In this document: positions 38,158-43,598 of the stretch, piece by piece
How the letters are laid out: the number at the start of each line of letters is the position of its first letter
Numbering within the stretch: the first letter of the stretch is position 1
Assembly: GCA_022649305.1 (NCBI GenBank)
Contig: JALCNW010000035.1
Coordinates: forward strand, 1-43,598
Length of the DNA stretch: 43,598 nucleotides
Source of the DNA: Enterobacter sp.
GTDB lineage: Bacteria > Pseudomonadota > Gammaproteobacteria > Enterobacterales > Enterobacteriaceae
Direction: 5' to 3'
The notes under the pieces: model-generated
Databases searched by the model: none
Seen by the model: only the letters and a program-made list of their open reading frames with translations
Told to the model about the DNA's origin: nothing
Program-made: the position numbers and the translations under genes

Positions 38158-38248
38158 ATATTTTACTTATTTTTAATGATTGAGTTAAATTAATAGATAA
38201 ATCATGGTGTTATTTAGCTATATTGGTGTTGAGTTTTCGCAGGATATA

Positions 38249-38283
38249 TTGTACAAGATGTGTGTGTCGCTCCGGGCTGTACA
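38249..38283. promoter_or_regulatory. Two further TGTACA motifs upstream of bluF
   Basis: TTGTACAA at 38249-38256 and CTGTACAAG at 38277-38285 carry the same core as the ycgZ operator, 28 bases apart. They lie 130-165 bases before bluF in the 341-bp ycgZ-bluF spacer. Confidence 0.55.
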
Positions 38284-38354
38284 AGTATCAGAAAAGCGCC
38301 TCAGAGACCCCCAAATCATTGAACTGTAGATTATTTGTTATGCCTCAAATGTGC

Positions 38355-38360
38355 TATAAC
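38355..38360 (+). promoter_or_regulatory. Candidate bluF -10 element
   Basis: TGTGCTATAACT has an extended -10 (TGC-TATAAC) without a good -35, as is common at sigma-S promoters. It lies 55 bases before the bluF start. Confidence 0.45.
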
Positions 38361-38414
38361 TGAAGCTATCCGCATTGTGTGTTCGTGTGGCCCACCCTGT
38401 AACTCTGGAAAATC

Positions 38415-39635
38415 ATGCTCACAACCATTATTTACCGCAGCCATATCTGCGCGAACGTTCCAGTTAAAGCTCTGGAAGAAATGGTTAATGCAGCAAATCG
38501 CATGAATCGGCACTCGGACGTCACCGGGATTTTATTGTTCAACGGAACGCATTTCTTCCAGCTGCTTGAAGGGCCAGAAGAGAGCGTAAACACGATTTAC
38601 CAGCATATTTGCAGCGATCCGCGCCATTCCAATGTGGTGGAGTTGCTTCATGACCACGGCCCGCATCGGCGGTTCGGTAATGCCGGGATGGAGCTTTTTG
38701 ATCTTCGCCACTACGACAGGGAAGAGGTGCTTCAGCAGGTGCTGGATAAGGGAACAACCCGTTTTCAGCTGACCTACAACGATCGTGCCCTGCAGTTCTT
38801 CCGCACCTTTGTTCAGGCGACTGAAAAAGAAAACTATTTTGAAGTCCCACCTGGCGATTCGTGGGATTTTGTGCCAGAAGAGAGCGCGCTTTCCCGACAG
38901 CCGGTGGTTATCGCACAGGGCGCTGACTGCAGCTTTGCTTTTCAGCCTATTGTTGACCCCTTTTCCCAGGCTGTTGTCTCCTGGGAGGCGTTGATTCGCA
39001 CGCCGTCGGGAGACTCACCAGAGGCGTACTTTGAGGCGCTGGCGGACGAAGATATCTACGAGGCAGACCTGAAAAGTAAGCAGGTCGCGCTTTCAATGGC
39101 CAGCGCGCTGGGCCTTCAAGGACAAACGCTCTCTCTGAACCTGCTGCCGATGACGCTGGTCAACGTGCCCAACGCCGTCCGCTTCCTGCTGAGTGAAATC
39201 GAAGCTAACGGCCTGGTGCCTGAGCAAATCATTATCGAATTCACCGAAAGCGAAATTATTTCGCAGTTCGCCGATTTTCAGGGCGCAGTGAGACAGCTCA
39301 AAAGCGCGGGTATCAGCGTGGCGATCGACCACTTTGGTGCCGGCTTTGCGGGGCTATGGCTGCTGGCGCAGTTCCAGCCGGACCGCATTAAAATTAACCG
39401 CGAACTGGTAGCGGATGTCCACAAAAGCGGGCCACGGCAGGCCATTATTCAGGCCATTATCAAATGCTGTTCCTCACTGGAGATTCAGTTTTGCGCCGTT
39501 GGCGTAGAAAAGGCCGAGGAGTGGATGTGGCTTGAAGCTGCCGGGATTTGCGAGTTTCAGGGGCATCTTTTTGCCAGCCCAAGGCTCGGCGGTATCCCGC
39601 AGATTGCCTGGCCGGATAAGAAATTCGATTTGTAA
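38415..39635 (+). CDS. bluF: BLUF-EAL blue-light receptor BluF
   Basis: The 406-residue protein matches E. coli BluF (403 aa). The N-terminal BLUF domain keeps the flavin residues Tyr-7, Asn-31 and Gln-49. The C-terminal EAL-like domain starts near residue 170 with FQPIVDP. The E. coli protein does not cleave cyclic-di-GMP but binds and removes the repressor BluR in blue light. Here EALIR, EFTE and GVE are closer to consensus than in E. coli, yet DDFGTG is DHFGAG, so catalysis is still unlikely. It is followed by bluR. Confidence 0.95.
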   Translation: MLTTIIYRSHICANVPVKALEEMVNAANRMNRHSDVTGILLFNGTHFFQLLEGPEESVNTIYQHICSDPRHSNVVELLHDHGPHRRFGNAGMELFDLRHYDREEVLQQVLDKGTTRFQLTYNDRALQFFRTFVQATEKENYFEVPPGDSWDFVPEESALSRQPVVIAQGADCSFAFQPIVDPFSQAVVSWEALIRTPSGDSPEAYFEALADEDIYEADLKSKQVALSMASALGLQGQTLSLNLLPMTLVNVPNAVRFLLSEIEANGLVPEQIIIEFTESEIISQFADFQGAVRQLKSAGISVAIDHFGAGFAGLWLLAQFQPDRIKINRELVADVHKSGPRQAIIQAIIKCCSSLEIQFCAVGVEKAEEWMWLEAAGICEFQGHLFASPRLGGIPQIAWPDKKFDL

Positions 39636-39681
39636 AACTCTTCACTTTCCCCTTCGCGCAGGCTGCACGCGGCTTTAAAAA

Positions 39682-39770
39682 TTGTACAACAATGTTTAAA
39701 CAATTCGCCGGTTCGATGAACAGACTCTTGCTCTCGGACCGGTTCTTAGTTATACATTTTAGTTGTACAA
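39682..39770. promoter_or_regulatory. TGTACA motifs upstream of bluR
   Basis: TTGTACAA occurs at 39682-39689 and 39763-39770. The second is part of TATACATTTTAGTTGTACA, with the same 13-base spacing as the ycgZ operator. The site ends 53 bases before the bluR start and suggests autoregulation. Confidence 0.55.
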
Positions 39771-39822
39771 TCTGATAAGGTAAGCTTGTTGTCGTATGGA
39801 CGTCTTAAGCGTGAGGGAATTA

Positions 39823-40560
39823 ATGGCCTATTACAGTATCGGTGAAGTCGCCGAACGATGCGGGATTAACCCCGTTACGCTTCGTGCCTGGCAGCGACGC
39901 TATGGATTGTTTAAACCCCAGCGTAGCGAAGGCGGCCATCGTCAGTTTGACGATGAAGATATTCTACGTATTGAAGAAATCAAACGCCTGATGAAGAGTG
40001 GCGTGTCCGTAGGCAAGGTCAAAGACCTGCTGACCACGCCGGACGTCATGACTCAGAGCGGCTGGGCATCCTCTCAGGAAGAGATGATGCTGGCCATACG
40101 CACTGCCAGCCCCGCCAGGCTGCGCGCCAGGCTTGCCGATATGCGCCGCGAGCATTCTGTTGAAGCCCTTATCGATAACATTCTTGTGCCGGTTCGCCAG
40201 CGAATGAGCCACGATCAAAACACCGTTCGCCATATGGCAAGCCTGTTAGACGGCGTGCTGATTGAACTTGCCGCTGCTCGGCTGGTGGAATCACGGAAAA
40301 AGCCCGGGAAGGATGCGCTGTTAATCGGGTGGGAGTGTGACGATCGTACGCGTCTGTGGCTGGAAGCTGCACGCCTTTCTCATAAAGGATGGCATATTGA
40401 CGTGCTGGCGGAACCGATCGATTCTCCACGTCCTGAGCTATTCCCCGGCCAAAAAATCTTTGTCTGGACAGGTAAGTCCCCAACGGCACGTCAGCAGGAG
40501 CAGTTGGATCACTGGAGAGAGCAGGGCTTTGCGGTATCGTTCCATGAGGCAGGGATATAA
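39823..40560 (+). CDS. bluR: MerR-like repressor BluR
   Basis: The 245-residue protein matches E. coli BluR (243 aa). The N-terminal MerR winged helix is [20 protein letters not shown] with [10 protein letters not shown] and [11 protein letters not shown]. The C-terminal half is B12-binding-like but lacks an obvious DxHxxG cobalamin motif. BluR represses ycgZ-ymgA-ariR and is released by BluF in light and cold. I choose ATG 39823 (MAYYSIGE), after AGGG; a start at 39796 would add nine residues. Confidence 0.93.
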   Translation: MAYYSIGEVAERCGINPVTLRAWQRRYGLFKPQRSEGGHRQFDDEDILRIEEIKRLMKSGVSVGKVKDLLTTPDVMTQSGWASSQEEMMLAIRTASPARLRARLADMRREHSVEALIDNILVPVRQRMSHDQNTVRHMASLLDGVLIELAAARLVESRKKPGKDALLIGWECDDRTRLWLEAARLSHKGWHIDVLAEPIDSPRPELFPGQKIFVWTGKSPTARQQEQLDHWREQGFAVSFHEAGI

Positions 40561-40578
40561 AAAAGGCCCTTGCGGGCC
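40559..40578 (-). terminator. Intrinsic terminator for the small membrane protein gene
   Basis: Read on the minus strand GGCCC-GCAA-GGGCC is followed by six T. It overlaps the bluR stop and ends the gene at 40593-40865. Confidence 0.82.
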
Positions 40579-40592
40579 ACAGTAACGTTCGA

Positions 40593-40865
40593 CTATTTTC
40601 GCCCAACCAGCAGGCCAATAATCAGGCCGATTGCACCAGCCGCCATCAACCCAGTCAGCGGGTTATCACGAACCCTTTCAGAGACATCATCCGCCACATC
40701 AGAAGCTTTGGCGGCGTATTTACGCGCGGCACCTTTGATCTGATGTTTAGGTGAATCCACTGCATCACCAAACTGGGATTGGGCTTCACCCGCGAGTTCA
40801 TCAGCTTTATTAAACGCTTTGTTTGCCAGGCGATCGGCTTCATTCTCAAAATCATGTGATGACAT
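40593..40865 (-). CDS. Small tail-anchored protein, DUF883/ElaB-like
   Basis: The 90-residue protein has a charged helical body (FENEADRLANKAFNKADELA) and a glycine-rich C-terminal helix GLMAAGAIGLIIGLLVGRK. This plan resembles ElaB/YqjD/YgaM, stationary-phase proteins that anchor to the inner membrane and bind ribosomes. The similarity is by pattern, and CsbD-like proteins are an alternative. I choose ATG 40865 (MSSHDFEN), after AAAGGAG. A terminator follows. Confidence 0.7.
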   Translation of the reverse strand: MSSHDFENEADRLANKAFNKADELAGEAQSQFGDAVDSPKHQIKGAARKYAAKASDVADDVSERVRDNPLTGLMAAGAIGLIIGLLVGRK

Positions 40866-41015
40866 AGTAATCTCCTTTAGTGTCACCTTAATTCTAGCCG
40901 CTGAAACCTGAAGCGCTCGTTAACGGAAGGTGTTTCAGTGTTATCTGATAAAAATAACGCAAACTCATTCTTAGCAGCGCGTATATCAGAGGGTTATCCC
41001 TGTTATATCGTCGTG

Positions 41016-41441
41016 TTACTTAATCAGAGTCGCCGATCTGATTTTCCACTGTCCCTTTTCCTGTACGAGGCAATCTGCAACAACATGATCCTGTTTCTTG
41101 CCAAACGAGATATACACGTTCGTGCAAACAGCATCAAAATCAGAGTGCAGTACAGTTACCTGGTCCCAGTCTTCACCCCAGTCCTGAGATTTGATAAACA
41201 TATCTGCGTCTGGCATGTCCTTATCGTTGCTGTCGCCAGAGTACATTTTTTTTATGGCTGTGATGGTTTCTGCACAAACGTATTCCTGCATGAGGTCTGG
41301 GTTAAGAACGGGCGGCTTATCCTTCTCTAACTGGCCGATGTACCATTGGTTGAATTTCAGTGCCACGAAGCCTGGTTCATAAATGCTGTCTGCGAACGCA
41401 AGCGGAGGTAGGGCGAGAAGAAAAATTAAAAGTGTTTTCAT
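41016..41441 (-). CDS. Secreted protein, probable immunity partner (DUF3828-like)
   Basis: The 141-residue protein has a Sec signal peptide (MKTLLIFLLALPPLAFA, cleaved before DS) and a mature domain with three cysteines. DUF3828 is the nearest pattern I can suggest. It overlaps the upstream peptidase-like gene as TAATG, so the two are co-translated. A periplasmic protein coupled to a peptidoglycan-peptidase-like protein without signal fits a T6SS-type immunity protein. Role is inferred. Confidence 0.65.
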   Translation of the reverse strand: MKTLLIFLLALPPLAFADSIYEPGFVALKFNQWYIGQLEKDKPPVLNPDLMQEYVCAETITAIKKMYSGDSNDKDMPDADMFIKSQDWGEDWDQVTVLHSDFDAVCTNVYISFGKKQDHVVADCLVQEKGQWKIRSATLIK

Positions 41442-41803
41442 TAACCATGCCTGAAGAGTTCGTAATGTGGTTGTATGTTCCGATAAGCCTGCCCCGGATA
41501 CATTGTGCGTTGCAAGAAATCACTGATCCACCGCTGGCCATCGTATATGCAGACATGACCGCTATCATGTCCAACAATATTTTGTATAACCGCTACATCA
41601 CCGACGTGGGGTTGGTCATATACGAGGCGAAAACCAGCATTGACTAATGTCAGTCCCATGTCTTTAGCGAAGTGTGTATTTGGGATCTTTAATCCTCCTC
41701 CAGACCGGATTGCCTCGGTGACGTAATGAGCGCAGTTGCCAGTGCTTTGAGAATGGGCATGTGATTTCGCATACAAAATTGCGCCATCTTTATTCCATGA
41801 CAT
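41441..41803 (-). CDS. Putative peptidoglycan amidase/peptidase toxin (BPSL0067-like)
   Basis: The 120-residue protein has a papain-like NlpC/P60-CHAP pattern. Cys-24 lies in TGNCAHYVTEAI, a GDVAVIQ strand follows, and His-83 lies in SGHVCIYDG. It has no signal peptide. The pattern resembles the BPSL0067 family of small peptidoglycan-cleaving proteins. Together with its secreted partner it looks like an effector-immunity pair. I choose ATG 41803 (MSWNKDGAI), with AAGGAAA before it; the longer frame from 41833 is unlikely. No hcp or vgrG is adjacent. Confidence 0.7.
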   Translation of the reverse strand: MSWNKDGAILYAKSHAHSQSTGNCAHYVTEAIRSGGGLKIPNTHFAKDMGLTLVNAGFRLVYDQPHVGDVAVIQNIVGHDSGHVCIYDGQRWISDFLQRTMYPGQAYRNIQPHYELFRHG

Positions 41804-42316
41804 AACGTTTCCTTTTTTTTGAATAAATGACAAAGGGAACGTTACGCCGATAACTTGCTGATTTGTGTAATGAATAGTGACGTTTGATTAACCACCATCA
41901 ATCTGATTTATGCAAATCAATATAACAATAAACCAACTTGATGCCTGCCTGACGCGGGCATATTTATAGACGAATGAAAATGTCCTATAAACACAAACAT
42001 TTCAGAAATGTTGCTGATGTTCCTCACGAACCCGCAAGAGTGAGATATTTCCTGTATTTTGGCCTTCTTATTGTCAGGAGCCAAAAATGCTAAGTGTTTG
42101 ATTTAACTTTAATCGCATGAATTTATTACAATTAAAAAAACTATCTTAAAAATAGGCATTATCTATACATCTTATACGCGGTAACCCATCGCGCTGATTA
42201 GCCTGTTTTATTCCATTATTAATCAATCTATTACACATCTTTATCCATCTCTCCTGCCTTGCGCGTCAGGGTCTATGCTTAATGAAAGTAGTCAAAAAGG
42301 GCGGTTAAGCGGAAAG

Positions 42317-42332
42317 CCCCTGCTGTCAGGGG
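42317..42332. other. Small perfect hairpin beside the suf Fur box
   Basis: CCCCTG-CTGT-CAGGGG is a 6-bp GC stem with a 4-nt loop, two bases before the Fur box. It may be in the suf leader or be a protein site. Confidence 0.45.
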
Positions 42333-42334
42333 GT

Positions 42335-42353
42335 TGTACTGATAATCGTTATC
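42335..42353 (+). promoter_or_regulatory. Fur box upstream of sufA
   Basis: TGTACTGATAATCGTTATC contains GATAATCGTTATC, matching the right two-thirds of the Fur consensus. It lies 48 bases before sufA. E. coli suf is repressed by Fur with iron. Confidence 0.8.
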
Positions 42354-42401
42354 ACTAACATGGTGATATGCCCTTAGCGGCTTAATCGATGAGGTGGACC
42401 T

Positions 42402-42770
42402 ATGGAATTGCAGTCAGAAACCTTTAACCCCGCAGATTTTACATGGCGCGGTCTATCGCTGACGCCAGCAGCGGCGGCGCATATCCACGAGCTGGTGGCC
42501 AAAAAACCTGAAATTATTGGCCTGCGTTTAGGCGTCAAGCAGACCGGTTGTGCCGGATTCGGTTACGTGCTGGATACGGTGACGGAACGTGAAAAAGACG
42601 ATCTGATATTTGAAACCGACGGCGCGAAGCTTTACGTGGCATTGCAGGCGATGCCGTTTATCGACGGAACTGAAGTCGACTACGTGCGTGAAGGCTTAAA
42701 CCAGCTGTTTAAATTCAACAACCCGAAAGCCCAGAACGAATGCGGCTGCGGCGAAAGCTTTGGGGTATAG
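42402..42770 (+). CDS. sufA: Fe-S cluster assembly A-type carrier SufA
   Basis: The 122-residue A-type carrier has the three cluster cysteines: Cys-50 in TGCAGFG and Cys-114 and Cys-116 in CGCG. It accepts clusters from SufBCD and passes them to target enzymes. Length and sequence match E. coli SufA. GAGGTGG precedes the ATG. It opens the suf operon and is followed eight bases later by sufB. Confidence 0.97.
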   Translation: MELQSETFNPADFTWRGLSLTPAAAAHIHELVAKKPEIIGLRLGVKQTGCAGFGYVLDTVTEREKDDLIFETDGAKLYVALQAMPFIDGTEVDYVREGLNQLFKFNNPKAQNECGCGESFGV

Positions 42771-42778
42771 GCGGTACT

Positions 42779-43598
42779 ATGTCTCGTAATACTGAAGCAA
42801 CTGACGATGTAAATATCTGGAGCGGCGGACACCTCAATTACAAAGAGGGGTTCTTCACTCAGTTACAAACCGACGAGCTGGCGAAGGGCATCAACGAAGA
42901 CGTTGTCCGCGCTATCTCCGCAAAACGTAACGAGCCAGAATGGATGCTCGAGTTTCGCCTGAGCGCGTTTCGCGCGTGGCTGGAGATGGAAGAGCCGCAT
43001 TGGCTAAAAGCACATTACAAACACCTGGACTATCAGGATTACAGCTATTACTCCGCGCCATCCTGCGGCAGCTGTGATGACACCTGTGCCTCACAGCCTG
43101 GCGCAGTACAGCAGACGGGCGCGAATGCGTTTTTGAGCAAAGAGGTTGAAGATGCGTTCGAACAGCTCGGCGTGCCGGTACGTGAAGGTCGTGAGGTGGC
43201 GGTCGATGCCATTTTTGACTCCGTGTCCGTGGCTACGACCTATCGCGGCAAGCTGGCCGAGCAGGGCATTATCTTCTGTTCCTTTGGCGAGGCGATTCAC
43301 GATCATCCGGATCTGGTGAAAAAATACATCGGTACCGTGGTGCCCAGCAACGACAACTTCTTTGCGGCGCTTAATGCGGCGGTGGCCTCCGATGGGACGT
43401 TTATCTACATCCCGAAAGGCGTGCGTTGCCCGATGGAGCTTTCCACCTATTTCCGTATTAACGCAGAAAAAACCGGTCAGTTTGAGCGCACCATTCTGGT
43501 GGCCGACGAGGGCAGCTACGTCAGCTACATCGAAGGTTGCTCCGCCCCGGTTCGCGACAGCTACCAGCTGCACGCGGCGGTGGTGGAAGTCATCATCC
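42779..43598 (+). CDS. sufB: Fe-S cluster scaffold subunit SufB, 5' part
   Basis: The open frame runs from ATG 42779 to the window end, giving 273 residues that begin MSRNTEATDDVNIW. It matches SufB, including APSCGSCDDTC near residue 80 and the core IPKGVRCPMELSTYFRIN. SufB with SufC and SufD is the scaffold on which clusters are built under iron or oxidative stress. The 3' part lies outside the window. Confidence 0.96.
   Translation, partial: MSRNTEATDDVNIWSGGHLNYKEGFFTQLQTDELAKGINEDVVRAISAKRNEPEWMLEFRLSAFRAWLEMEEPHWLKAHYKHLDYQDYSYYSAPSCGSCDDTCASQPGAVQQTGANAFLSKEVEDAFEQLGVPVREGREVAVDAIFDSVSVATTYRGKLAEQGIIFCSFGEAIHDHPDLVKKYIGTVVPSNDNFFAALNAAVASDGTFIYIPKGVRCPMELSTYFRINAEKTGQFERTILVADEGSYVSYIEGCSAPVRDSYQLHAAVVEVII

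Larger units (their letters stand above)
41804..42401. other. Intergenic control region upstream of sufA
   Basis: No gene was seen in this 598-bp AT-rich region. It should hold the suf promoter and its OxyR, IHF, IscR and Fur sites as known in E. coli. Only the Fur box and a nearby hairpin are clear by eye. I could not identify the RydB sRNA that lies between ydiH and sufA in E. coli. Confidence 0.6.

Noticed and set aside
40559..40578. Hairpin as the bluR terminator
   Set aside because: The U-run is on the minus-strand side only. On the bluR strand the stem is followed by ACAGTAAC, so it serves the opposite gene.
41360..41647. Plus-strand frame antisense to the amidase-like pair
   Set aside because: It is fully covered by two coupled minus-strand genes that have signal peptide, motifs and ribosome sites.
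1..43598. CRISPR array, tRNA, rRNA or intact IS element
   Set aside because: No regularly spaced repeats, no cloverleaf or CCA-ended gene, and no transposase or integrase frame could be recognised on either strand.

Overview
The window is enterobacterial chromosome, most like Enterobacter or a close relative. The backbone follows the E. coli order pheT-ihfA-btuC-btuE-btuD-nlpC-ydiV-selO-hemP-aroH-ppsR-ppsA ... rprA-ydiK-ydiJ-menI-ydiH ... sufA-sufB, and most proteins align with the E. coli versions at almost the same length. Genus is inferred from gene content and synteny only.

Layout. (1) 1-1485: 3' end of pheT, ihfA, btuC. (2) 1486-7851: an AT-rich island between btuC and btuE. It holds degenerate DNA, a membrane O-acyltransferase (+) and a gtrA-gtrB-gtrC glucosylation cassette (-), which together look like an O-antigen serotype-conversion locus. 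(3) 7852-12111: btuE, btuD, nlpC, ydiV, selO. (4) 12108-18051: a complete haem-uptake operon, hemP-hmuRSTUV (-), behind a strong Fur box, at the place where E. coli K-12 keeps only an orphan hemP homologue (ydiE). (5) 18179-22924: aroH with a TrpR-like operator overlapping the ppsR stop, then divergent ppsR and ppsA with a Cra-like site. (6) 22981-24394: a three-gene type VI secretion cargo module (zinc-metallopeptidase-like protein, TTG-started lipoprotein, Hcp). (7) 24616-29974: sRNA rprA, ydiK, ydiJ, menI, ydiH. (8) 30134-36908: two formate dehydrogenases facing each other, fdnGHI-like (+) and fdhF-like (-). Both encode cysteine where the E. coli enzymes have selenocysteine. The fdhF-like gene has a well-formed sigma-54 promoter and a 13-bp inverted repeat upstream. 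(9) 37105-40560: the blue-light module, ycgZ-ymgA-ariR divergent from bluF-bluR, with repeated TGTACA motifs in both control regions. (10) 40593-41803: a small membrane-anchored stress-type protein and a peptidase-like toxin with a secreted partner, probably an effector-immunity pair. (11) 42335-43598: Fur box, sufA and the start of sufB.

How the parts relate. Iron and redox themes recur: Fur-controlled haem uptake, the Suf Fe-S assembly operon, and two Fe-S/molybdenum formate dehydrogenases. Surface and competition traits (O-antigen modification, T6SS-type cargo, amidase-like toxin) are the accessory layer. No tRNA, rRNA, CRISPR array, integrase or intact transposase was seen. The points most worth following up are the paired Cys-type formate dehydrogenases with sigma-54 control, the TGTACA operator set, and the orphan effector modules.
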